Assembly (NCBI GenBank): GCA_010279815.1
Contig: QEOQ01000670.1
Location: forward strand, 374,716 to 438,715
DNA: 64,000 nucleotides
Direction: 5' to 3'
Origin: Brachionus plicatilis
Lineage: Eukaryota > Rotifera > Eurotatoria > Ploima > Brachionidae
Shown here: positions 52,502 to 62,900 of the stretch, piece by piece
Position numbering within the stretch: position 1 is the stretch's first letter
How the letters are laid out: every line of letters begins with the position of its first letter
Notes under the pieces: generated by a model
Databases searched by the model: none
Told to the model about the DNA's origin: nothing
Seen by the model: the letters and a program-made list of their open reading frames with translations, nothing else
Program-made: the position numbers and the translations under genes

Positions 52502-52516
52502 AAACTTTATGTATTT

Positions 52517-52858
52517 ATTGACTGGAGTATTATAAAACAGTAGTCGAATAATGATCGTATGAGCGACATGTATAAAATTCTGTTGATTTTAAATGATGAT
52601 CCCCATTTAAAACTTTTAATTTTCCTGATTAGATTTATTTTGGAAATTTGTTTTGAATTGATAATTTTCAAATGTTCTTTGTAGTTGATTTTGGGATCTA
52701 GTTTAATACCAAGGAATGTTGGATTTGGGTCAAGAGGAATATGTGAGTTCCCAATTTTTATTTTCATTCCATATCTTTTCTCATAATTTTTTCGAAGTCC
52801 AGCTTTGGTAAATGTTGTGTAGCAAGTTTTTTTTTCGTTAATTTTAAATACCCTTAAT
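52517..52858 (-). pseudogene. LINE reverse-transcriptase fragment (thumb/C-terminal side)
   Basis: Open frame beginning KINEKKTCYTTFTKAGL, then PTFLGIKLDPKINYKEHL (the conserved FLGxxLD block after the RT palm) and SLIRSLFDY. It is truncated on both sides: upstream near 52858 and downstream at the outer edge of the inverted duplication. No frame damage within the fragment. Confidence 0.8.
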
Positions 52859-54339
52859 TATAATTATCTAATTACATAATAAAGATAAGATATTAAAATA
52901 TATTAAATTTATCATTTAGTGATTTATCGGTTCGATATTTCATGAAAATAGTATTCATTCTTAAGGGTGTATGAAATACAATTAAATATAGATCTTTTAA
53001 GATTAGATAAAAGAAAATTCATGATATTCAACAAGTAAACAGTGATTTTTAGATACGTAAGATTTTCTAAAACAAAAGAATTTCAATGTCAGTTGTTACA
53101 TAAGTTAACATATTTTCAATAGTATAATTTTAGAGAAAATCATTTAGTCAAATATCATGAGAATTTTTAATTAAAAATTACCCCTAAGAAAAATTTATTT
53201 AGACGTTAAAGAGTAAATATTCGATGAATTGTTTTTTTAAGAGTACAAATATTTATTGAAAATAAATCAAATTAAATAAAATTTGTTTTTAAAATTATTT
53301 GAATCCATACATGGTCAATTTTAATTAAGATAAACAGTTTTAATTAAATTAATGAGGCGATCAAAAAATATGATATTTGTTTTATTTTTTCAATAAAATG
53401 AAAAGCACTTGATTCAGTCCATTAATTTTATTCGCTAGATTGTCATATGAGTTAAAAAATGCAAAATTGTATTTCATGATTTTAATCGAACTAAAATTTT
53501 AAGTTTCAAATATCTTAATTAATTTTTGATTGTTTTTTGATTAAATTGGTTGACAATTTACTAATGAGAAGTGAAGTGCATCCGTTCAAATCAATTTTAT
53601 TTAAATACAATTTTTCCTTAACTTTTTAAATATTTGAATACTCAAATGACAAATATTGAAAGCTTAATCAAAATACTCATATTAAATATAATTGCGAGAA
53701 ATCTTTAAAATTCTTTATGTCGACAACACTTGCTAGATAAACTCAAAGTGAATAAATGTCGGATTAATAAATCTCTTTATTTTCATATATTCAATACGAC
53801 ATTTTGGTTGAATTGATAATCAATCTAAAAAGAACTAAATCAAAATATTTTTAAACTTTTAATCGCAATTCTTTGGAATAAGATCTATAATAAAGAACTG
53901 ACTCTAAATAATTAAAATTACCAAAATGTAAGGTTCGCGCGGAGCAAAACTACAGCACTATCTGAATTTCGGCAAACCGACTTTAAAATATTAATCTGCA
54001 TACTTGAAAACCTAGAAAAAATGATTTTTTAGGTATTGTAAAAAAAATTATTTTTTGACCCCACCCCCTCAAAGATCGAAAAAAAAACAAAAGTTAGTTA
54101 CCTTTGAGCTAAAATATCTCATGTTCTAATAGACATAACCTTATTAATATATATATATTCTGAAAGCAAATAGTCTCATCAACAAAATGGTGTATTAATT
54201 TAATCTATTATTTTACCAATAGATTGATATTTTGGCAAAAAATGGTAAAAAAATGGTATTTTTTCACTATTTTTGTATCTAGTCCGCGGTTTACCCCCCG
54301 ACCCCTACTTTTTTATACAGATTCTGAAACTAGAGAAAA
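52859..54339. other. Intergenic DNA
   Basis: AT-rich to about 53930. 53930-54310 contains unusual GC-containing words (GTTCGCGCGGAGC, GACCCCACCCCCTC, GGTTTACCCCCCGACCCC) without ORFs, probably an unrecognised repeat. Confidence 0.35.
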
Positions 54340-54619
54340 TTCTGAACAAAATGTTGGGACCACTTTTTTTTATTTATTGAATTTAAAGCCAAAAAAAAAT
54401 TGAATAAAATGAGTTTGAAACTAATTTTTGAATAATCATAATTTTTTATTATGTAAAACGTCAGAATTAAATGTCAAATTAGTTTACTTGAATTTTTAAA
54501 TTTTAATCTAATAAAGAGTTAGAAATTTTTAAATGTTCTGCTTTTAATTTTTAAATGAAATTTTTTTTTGGCTTTAAATTCAATAAATAAAAAAAGTGGT
54601 CCCAACATTTTGTTCAGAA
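54340..54619. mobile_element. 280-bp fold-back MITE
   Basis: Ends TTCTGAACAAAATGTTGGGA and its complement; arms continue through CCACTTTTTTTTATTTATTG and GAATTTAAAGCC for about 65 bp. No clear target duplication. Non-coding. Confidence 0.78.
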
Positions 54620-55590
54620 GTATTGAATCTTTAAGCTTTAGAAACTGTTGATTAAAATAAAAATGAATTTGAAAAAAAATAAACTAATTTAAAAATTTTT
54701 ATAAATAAAAAACAAAATATTTATTTGATTTGGATTAAAAAAATTGATCGAAAAATGTGGAGCCTTCTCATGGAGCCTTCTTTACTCATGATTAATGTCT
54801 TTAATTATGAGGTAAGCTGCAGAAGAGTGAGTGTTGTTAAGTTTAAGGAAATTTTTTGATTTTTTGATAATTAGTTGTTTAATGGTTATTTTTGCTCTTT
54901 AAAATTTCTGAACTAACTTTAAACAAGTATTCAATTTTTTTTATTCGAATTTCTAGATTTAATACCCAAATAAATCCAATTAATATTTAAAAATTTGTAA
55001 TTATTTGAATTTGAAATTACTACCTGGAACGGAAAAAAATTCGTGTTGTTCAGACTTTTTATTTTTTTTTAAATTTAAAAGTCTTTGGCCAGAACTTAAG
55101 AAAATTATTTTTTAATGACTTTATTTTGGGACTTTTAAACTCTTTTTCTTTATTCTATGATTTATTTTAATTTTATTAATTTTCTATCTATTTCTCTATG
55201 AATTGACACATCACCAATTTTTGCGAAAAGAATACACTTTCTTTTTTTTGGTTGAGTTAAAATTAACACTAGAAGCATCAGCGAGTCAAAATGACTATTT
55301 TCGATTTTTGGCCGCTAAAATCAAAGTCAATTTTTGCTATTTGAGCATATTTTTTTTTCATCATAAAAATAAGAATAATTTTGTAAATTGACTAAATTCA
55401 GATACAAAAAAATTTTGTTTAAATTCGTCTACGTGGTAATTATAAAGCGACAAAATTTTTTTAAAAATGTAAAATTTACTATTTTTATTCAATTAATTTA
55501 ATAATTTCAATAAATTCGAACATTAAATATCTGATTATTCAAAATAACAAGTCAAAATAACTCGTTATGAAAAAAAAAATAAAAAAAAAA
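54620..55590. other. Intergenic AT-rich DNA
   Basis: Nothing recognised. An open stretch at 55203-55391 is low-complexity. Confidence 0.35.
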
Positions 55591-55718
55591 TTCTTATTTA
55601 ATAATTTATTAAAATTGAATAGAAAAAAAATGAATACTAAAAATTCTCAAAATGTACACAATTTAATTACACAAACAAAATATACATCCAAAAAAAAGAA
55701 TAAAAAATTAAGCTGAAA
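55591..55718 (-). repeat. Displaced duplicate of the lectin gene's 3' end
   Basis: This 128-bp segment matches 56096-56222, which covers the last codons, stop and 3' UTR of the receptor gene, with only a few differences. It stops abruptly after the last two sense codons. The 377 bp between the copies hold a MITE end (55788-55830) and an AAT/hairpin tail (55830-55920). Confidence 0.8.
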
Positions 55719-56211
55719 TTGAAATTGTGAGTTGAATGGTTATTTTTTTGTGTTGAAAAGGGAGACCCAAAAAAAACCCAGACTTGTACTTGACTTGAGA
55801 CTTGTGACTTTTAAACAACTCTGCATTTAATATTATTATTATTTATTTATTTCAGCCACATAGGCAAATAAAAAAAAAATAAAAAAAATAAAATAAAATA
55901 AAAAAATAATTAGCGAGTATTATTGACTTTTAGTAAAATATTTACATAATTGTACAAATAGAAGTAATCTTAATTAATGAACATTGCCAATTGAATTGAA
56001 AATTTTACTGAGTCGATTAACTTGATTAACTTGAGTCACTAAATAATTTATTTTTTTAGTCAATGAAATAATTATAAGCGTCAAAAAAAAAAAATTTCTT
56101 AATTAATAATTTATTAAAATTGAATAAAAAAAAATGAATACTAAAAATTCTCAAAATGTACACAATTTAATTACACAAACAAAATATACATCCAAAAAAA
56201 AGAATAAAAAA

Positions 56212-58332
56212 TTAAGCTGAAACGCCGCTTGAGCTCGACGAGAAGGTGATGAGCGGCTGATTTGACGAAGCGTTGGACGAAGCGGGCGACAACTCTCCAT
56301 AGACCACACAAGAGTATTGTTCGTGTTCACTCATCTTTGCTTGTTGCTGCTGCTGGGGCAATTGTTTGAGCAGGACAACAGTTGGATTGATAGGCACAGG
56401 CCGAACAGCGGGCATATATTGGCCGTTCATAGTCGCACACGGCATCACGACCATCGAGTCAAATGGCGGCACACGGCCCATCGCATGGTACTCGGCATAA
56501 TTGTTCCACTGGCTGTGCTGTTTGCTCAAAGTCTCGTAGTAGTGGTGAGCGGGTCTGTGTGTGCCGTAGGCCAACTCGGAGCCGCTCGACGACAACGACT
56601 CGCACGCCGACATGTGCTCCAGGTCAAACGGCGCCACTTTGCCATACGAGTCAACACTGGACGCGCACGTTCGATTTGTCGATTTATTCGACCTTGACAC
56701 ATATGTTTGAGTCTCATGATACTTGCCAAGCTTCTTGCTCAAACAGTTCCATAGACAAAATATGTTGACGGCGATCAGCACCACAGAGACTCCGCACGCG
56801 ATCCCGATGATCAGCACCACGTCCTGGCTGAAGATGGTGTCGTCCTTTTTGAGCGCTGTCTGATACGTTGAGCCACTCTCTTCGTCCTCTTGGATCGTGA
56901 TTATCTTTTTGACCGCACTAGCTATGGTGGTGGTGGTGGTGGTGCGAGCAGTGGGCCTCTGAGTATTTGTGATCGAGTTGGATTTAACGGTGTGGGTAGC
57001 GCGGCTCTCGGTTCGCAATGAAGAGGAAAAAATGGTCGCCGCGCTTCCACAAGCCACTCGGATCAGTCTATTGCCACTTTGATCGCTCAGACCGGACACC
57101 GGTCTCTCGGTTTGTCTAGAGACCAGCGGATCGAACTCGCACACAAACGCTCTCTTTTCCACACACGACTCCTCTATCCACGCACTAGTCGTTTTGGTCA
57201 AGCACTTGGACTCGTTGTGTCTGCGCGACCAATAAGCGTGAGTCTCGCTCAACAAGGACTCTATGCTCAATTCGTCGACAAAGTCTTTGGCCGAGAACAA
57301 GCGGCCGTTTAGCGAGGCGCACGCTTTGACCGCCTCGAACCAGTCGAGTTTGTACGACAACGCGTGTTGTTGGTTGTCGCCGAACAATTTGACGCATTTG
57401 TCGGCGCTTAATTTGGTAGAGTCGAACGGACACTGGGAGTGCGACTGGGTGGACACTTTGATCAAAAATCCTCTTCGGGTGATGACGTCATCGGTGCTGA
57501 ACTGCAAGCTGAGCTTGGGCCCGGCGGCATACACTTGTTTGAAGTGAGAGTGTTGTCCGCACAGAGTGGACACCGTGTTGGATCGAATGGTCAGGTAGTC
57601 CTTGTGGCAGTTGTCACTTTCTTCCAGGTCGAATTCGTAGGCGGTGAGCGCCAGGCTGATTTGGGAGCGAGCGATGGCGGACGAGTCGGCGCTCGAGTCG
57701 ATTGTGACGTAGTCGAGTTTGCATGTGCAGTTGTTAAGGTTGGCTTTGTACTCGAGTGGGTAGTCGGGACTGGTGAGGTAGAATGAGGCGAATCGGGATA
57801 GTGAGTTGGAGTGTTTGTGAGCGGCCAAGCTCGAGTCGATGATGAAGGTCTCGTCGTTTGAGCAGATGTCCACTTTTTGGCTGCCCGGTATGCACTCGTA
57901 CGCGATCGAAATGTAGTCGGAGTTGTTTTTGCACGAGTGCAGAAATTGAGCGTCGAGCAGAATGTGGCACGAGTTTAGGCCGTTGCATTGGTTGGCGATG
58001 TAGTCGACGCTGACCGAACAGTCGGAGGCGGACGGCGAGCAAGAGCCGCCGGACAGCGGCGTCGACGAGCTCACGCCGTATTTACTCTGGCCGATGAACA
58101 AAAAGTCGTTGACGTTGGCGCACTTGAGCCTAAGTTTGTTTATGTGGTGGTTGGGTGGCAGCTCGTTTTCGTAGAATAGATCGTGCTCGAAATCTTCGAT
58201 TATCGAGTTGTATTCGGTGTCCATGTTGTGGTTGAATGCGGAGAGTTGGCGCGTGCATTTTGTCTCATATTTCCAGCCGAATGCCACACTCATATGCATC
58301 AACACAGCAATTAGCTTCATCATTTGTTTCAT
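56212..58332 (-). CDS. Type I membrane receptor: SUEL lectin, CUB and C-type lectin domains
   Basis: Intronless, 706 aa. Signal peptide 1-19; SUEL/rhamnose-binding-type lectin domain about 66-148 (Cys-rich, CNGLNSCHILLD, ISIAYEC); CUB domain about 157-294 (YLTSPDYPLEY, LTIRSNTVSTLCG, RRGFLIKVS); C-type-lectin-like domain about 301-399 (WFEAVKACASLNGRLF, AFVCEF); Thr-rich stalk 459-469; transmembrane helix about 505-529; and a 175-residue cytoplasmic tail rich in Ser, Tyr and Gln. The CTLD lacks an obvious EPN or QPD sugar-binding motif. Such proteins are surface adhesion or recognition receptors; the exact partner is unknown. The coding region is strikingly GC-rich against its neighbours, producing long spurious ORFs in other frames. 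No sign of introns or breaks. Confidence 0.88.
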   Translation of the reverse strand: MKQMMKLIAVLMHMSVAFGWKYETKCTRQLSAFNHNMDTEYNSIIEDFEHDLFYENELPPNHHINKLRLKCANVNDFLFIGQSKYGVSSSTPLSGGSCSPSASDCSVSVDYIANQCNGLNSCHILLDAQFLHSCKNNSDYISIAYECIPGSQKVDICSNDETFIIDSSLAAHKHSNSLSRFASFYLTSPDYPLEYKANLNNCTCKLDYVTIDSSADSSAIARSQISLALTAYEFDLEESDNCHKDYLTIRSNTVSTLCGQHSHFKQVYAAGPKLSLQFSTDDVITRRGFLIKVSTQSHSQCPFDSTKLSADKCVKLFGDNQQHALSYKLDWFEAVKACASLNGRLFSAKDFVDELSIESLLSETHAYWSRRHNESKCLTKTTSAWIEESCVEKRAFVCEFDPLVSRQTERPVSGLSDQSGNRLIRVACGSAATIFSSSLRTESRATHTVKSNSITNTQRPTARTTTTTTIASAVKKIITIQEDEESGSTYQTALKKDDTIFSQDVVLIIGIACGVSVVLIAVNIFCLWNCLSKKLGKYHETQTYVSRSNKSTNRTCASSVDSYGKVAPFDLEHMSACESLSSSGSELAYGTHRPAHHYYETLSKQHSQWNNYAEYHAMGRVPPFDSMVVMPCATMNGQYMPAVRPVPINPTVVLLKQLPQQQQQAKMSEHEQYSCVVYGELSPASSNASSNQPLITFSSSSSGVSA

Positions 58333-58416
58333 TTCTTCTCTTTTTTCGATTTGAGTTCAATTTAAATTGTTTGTTTATTTGGCACCAGCGTGAGCCGTTT
58401 TAGCCAATGTCTAAAA

Positions 58417-58418
<2 letters not shown>

Positions 58419-58488
<70 letters not shown>
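58419..58488. repeat. AAT microsatellite, about 23 units
   Basis: Uninterrupted AAT repeats about 85 bp upstream of the receptor start codon. Likely the tail of a retroelement insertion near the gene's promoter. Confidence 0.9.
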
Positions 58489-58490
<2 letters not shown>

Positions 58491-58659
58491 GTCACCCATG
58501 GTAGCACATTACGCTATTAATGGAATAATAGAAATAGAAGAACTTTTATGTTTTTAGAGAAACTATTTACAGTGCAAAATAAATTAGAAGCAAATGATAT
58601 AATAAATAATTAGTAGTAATAATGTTTAAAATTTGGCACTTAAAAGATTAAATCTTCCC

Positions 58660-59150
58660 TACAAAAAATTCAAAACAAAATTCTAAAATTAATCAAACAT
58701 TTTCCAATCAAGACATCGATAAAACACATTCATAAAGTACTTAATCTCGAAACAATCGAGGAATGAGCAAACAATCTATTCGTCAAGCTCCTAACCCAAC
58801 AAATCTAAAATTGAGACCATTGGCAAAGAAATTTAAGAATATAAATTGTCTAAAGATATCAATACTCAACGCTTTATAACTCCGTTCGATCATTTAGTTC
58901 GTAATACTTCCTTAAGTTATTAAATCAAATTGTAAATCTTTTATTCGAATCAAACTCATTTCAGTTTAAATTCTAATATTTTTTTTTTCTTCTTTATTTG
59001 TTTTTAATTTTTAATCATTTTTTAGATAATTTTCTACAAAATATCGCTAAATTTTTTTTACATTGTATCGTGACAAGATGGTTTAAACGGAGGCTAAAGC
59101 TATTCGGAAAAACCGTGGGGAAACCCAAAATTATTTAATTAATAAAAATG
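58660..59150 (+). mobile_element. LINE 3' end: RT C-terminus, hairpin and A-rich tail
   Basis: Translates as SLQKIQNKILKLIKHFPIKT, then SIKHIHKVLNLETIEE before a stop, the standard C-terminal region of LINE ORF2. The 3' UTR ends with GGTTTAAACGGAGGC, loop TAAA, GCT, ATTCGG, AAAAACC and GGGGAAACCC, then A-rich DNA. This hairpin recurs at 48540-48620. Confidence 0.7.
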
Positions 59151-59209
59151 AAAAAAAATGTTTAAAATTAAAATTTTTATGTGGTAAAAACTTGGTGGCC
59201 GGTCATGAA

Positions 59210-59970
59210 TGTGTTTTATTTATTATGTTTATTTGCTAATCTGTAACCAGCTAATGCTACTTCGGAATATGAATATTTGAAAATTATTAGATTAAAGTTA
59301 AATAACTGTTGGAATAAAATAAAAATAAATGTTGGATAAAATAAAATTAAAAAAATAAAATAGAAAAAATTTTAAAACGATATGTTGAAATATAGAGGAA
59401 AAAAATTAACTTTTTTTTTAAATTTGTTAATCTGAATCCAGCTAGTGCTCCTTCGGAATATAAATATTTGAAAATTTTTAAATTAAAGTTAAATAACTTA
59501 AATAATATTAAATAAATGTTGGATAAAATAATTTTAAAAAAATAAGATATGTTGAAATATGGAGACAATAGAAATTAAAGTTATATTTTTTATTTTTTTA
59601 TTTTTTTTATCTGTATCCAGCTAAAGCTCCTTCAGAGTTAAATAACTTAAATAATATTAAATAAATGATGAATAAAATAAAATAAAATAAAATATAAAAA
59701 AAGTTTTAAACGAAAAAAAAATAACTTTTTTTTTTTAATTTTTTAATCTTTACCCAGCTAATGCTCCTTCAGAATATGAATAATTTAAAATTATTAAATA
59801 AGTAAATTAATAAAAGTTTGATAAAATAAAAAGAATGTTTAAAACGATATGTTGAAATATAGAGACAAAAAAAATTCCTATGGTCATTCTTATCTGCTAA
59901 AGAATGAAAAATTTTTTTTTTTTATTTATTAACTTGTACCGAGCTAATGCTCTTTTAGAATAAAAATATG
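59210..59970 (-). repeat. Tandem array of about five retroelement-tail units (~125-200 bp)
   Basis: Each unit has a poly-T run, TAATCTGTAxCCAGC, TAAT, GCTCCTTCGGAAT (a hairpin with TAAT loop), then AAATAAATGTTGGATAAAAT and AAACGATATGTTGAAATATAGAG. Hairpins lie near 59250, 59440, 59617, 59757 and 59950. On the minus strand each is hairpin followed by an A run, as in LINE tails. Confidence 0.8.
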
Positions 59971-62900
59971 AAAAAAAAATTAAAATAAAACTGTATTTTC
60001 TGTTTTTTATATTTCATGCTGCTACTTAATAGAGAGATATTTACATCATTAGTGTGTCGTCTTTTCTCAACAGTTCACCTATTTATATTTGTCTGCAACA
60101 ACAAAAACAACAAAAAATAAAAAGAAAATTTATAAACAAACTGTTAATAAAATAGGTGTCAGAGGCAAAAGCTGTAAAATAATAAAGTTCTGTTACTCTC
60201 ATGGAGAGAACGAGAGAAAAAAAGATAGATATATAGATGGAAGAGAAGTAATCCAATTGATTTAAAAGAGAAAAGGTGAGTTAATGGGTTTAGGTCATTT
60301 TGTTGACTCAATTGGCATTAGGTGAACAGATTGAGAATTTGCCATTTGAATAATTTACAAATTGATTAATTAAATTACTTATTTTGAACTGGACTGTGAA
60401 TTGCCAATACAATAAATCATCAGTGTGTTCGCTAATCGTTTATCATTGATTTTGGTGCAGCTAGTTGTTTCGCTGATAGACTTTATCTTTCAGAGTATTT
60501 TGTTGTTGATGAAAAATTAATCAGTTGCAATATCTAGTTAGCATGTCTACCAAACTTAACTTTCTATTATCTACAATATTCTCAGACGAATAGTAGATAT
60601 CTTGAATATCAATGTTGTCCTTAAAGATAACATATTTCACATTATCTCATTTTTTTTCCCTATTTTTCATAGAGGAGTGTAGTCATGCCCTGATCGGAAA
60701 AAGCGTCAAATCAGTCGCCACTACTCATTTTTCAGATCTACCATCCTTTTCTTTACTAAAATGCATTCATGATCCGATCTTAATTGATTTGTTTGTCATT
60801 TTTTTTTTAAAATCATTTATATCATTGTAGAATATTTAATTGTAGTTTTAAAATTTTTGCCAATGGGTTTGAAAATGGTTTTTATACTTAAACTCTTTAT
60901 TTTTTATTTTTTTAAATCATTTAAAATTAACTAAAAATATTTATTTATCCAATTTATTAATGTAAAACTATTAAATAAAAAAAAAGAAAAATAATGACGG
61001 AAGGAGTTATATTACTCAGGGTCATTTAAATTTTGAAATAAACTTTAAAAAGAAAAATTTGCCACATTTAGCCATGTGCGTAAAAGGGCCTTTCATTATT
61101 GTGCTATGAAATACACTTTCTAAATCTTAGAAAAAATATTAAAAAAATAAACAATTTTCCTCATTATTTTTGCTAAACAAAATTCCCTAACCCAGGGTTG
61201 CGTACTTTTTGATAGCAAAACAAAGTTTTGATACCATTAAAAATAAATGTGATTTATTACAACTTAAAATAATTGACCAATATTTAAATTTTTAAAAAAA
61301 TGATAATTTTGACTACCAAAAATTCATTTGATAATAATAAAACACCAGATAACCCCATCATACAATATTTTTAAGCCATAAACATCTTACAACTATTTTT
61401 ACGACTAAATTAAAAAATATAAAATTAAATTTTTGAGAATATAAATCATTATTAAAGTAAGGTTGAAAAAAAATTCTAAATATTTATTTTTTAAAAAATA
61501 ACCTGCTGGAAAGAGAAGTATTTTAATTCCCCAAATCATAAGTCTTAGATGGACATTAAAAAAATTCGAGTCTAATAACCTCCGACAGACTCCACCATTA
61601 TTTTAATGTTTTTTTTTCATTTAATTAAAAATGGTGAATCTGTTTACAAGCCTCAGAAATCATTTTGTTAATCAATTTTTTCATTCTAAATTATTTAAAT
61701 AAATAATTTATGGTTTCCCCTAATTTTGTCCTAATGTGTTAGCTTAAAAACTCTATGCTACAAAATGTGTAATAGATAAAAAAATTTATTAATATCATTC
61801 ATATTTAAAGTCAAATTCACAATAAAAAAATATTTAATTTTGTATCACTTGTTTTAGTAGAACAAATTCTAATTTATCCAGATAAATTCAGATCCTTTAT
61901 CAATTCTTCTGGATTAATCATTATTTTTTTAAAGAAAACATCTCCGGGGTGATGATAGAAATAAAAAAAATAAAATTTATATCTGATTAATCATTAGAAA
62001 AATTTTCAAATTCAATTCGATATTTTTAATGCATTTATTGATCTAATTAAAAAAAAAATGATGACCACACTTTTCATTTTATTAAAATTAAACTTTTGAG
62101 AATTCTCTAAAATTAATGATTAACTAAAGAATTCTATTTTGTTTTTCACGTTTCCAATTTTTTTGAAACAACTATATATATAGAAAATATTATAATACAA
62201 ATCGGACCTTAATGAAATTCTAACTTTTTCAACAATTTTCATCATGATAAATAAATAACTTACTAGACTGATTTTTATTAATCTTCTTATTTAAATGTTC
62301 ATATTTTTAGAGTAATTATGGACAATGAGGTAATTAGACTGATCAAACACGATTACCGCCAAAGAATAACAAGCTACTATTTCTCATGTTAGCGTAGGCA
62401 CACTGTCTGAAAATCTCAGCAAATAAGTCTGCTATTATCATTCATTTTTTTCTAGTTCGATGTGAAATTAAATGGATTAGAAATGAGAACTAGGTAGCGT
62501 TTGTTGAGCTCTCTTAGAATGAACAACCATTTTATCATTCGTTCGTCTGGATAAAGAACTGCGACTCCGGACTCTTTTCTTGCCTAGCAACTGGCTATTC
62601 TCACTAATTCTAACTTTTCTGACATAATACTCAAGCAAAATAATTGTGAAAGCCCAGGTTGTTAAGCTACTTATTCACTAATACTTAATAAAAATATATT
62701 TGTATTTACCTCTATTTTTTTTCACTCTAAATAAATAAAAATAAATAAACAAAGCAACTTTTTATTTAAATAGTATTATTATTTTTAATTTGGCCACCAG
62801 ATTTGTTCAGTTCATGGTTTCTCATGCATTGTTTACAAATCCAACATTCAGACCTGAAGTTGCATAACCAACAAAAAAAAAAGAAAAACATGCTCGTTTA

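Larger units (their letters stand above)
51804..52516. repeat. 311-bp inverted duplication with 91-bp spacer
   Basis: Arms 51804-52114 and 52206-52516 are perfect complements wherever I compared them, ending in AAAAACTTTATGTATTT on the outside. Both arms carry the same coding stretch (see next entry) facing outward from the centre. The right outer edge coincides with the break in a LINE ORF (52517 onward). It is either a very recent inverted duplication or an assembly or sequencing palindrome artefact. Confidence 0.85.

Noticed and set aside
56317..58179. Many ORFs on both strands inside the lectin receptor gene
   Set aside because: Arg/His/Cys-rich translations typical of antisense or shifted GC-rich coding DNA; the receptor frame has clear domains.
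60612..60830. 72-codon plus-strand ORF
   Set aside because: No recognisable domain, Phe-rich ends from poly-T, no splice partners.
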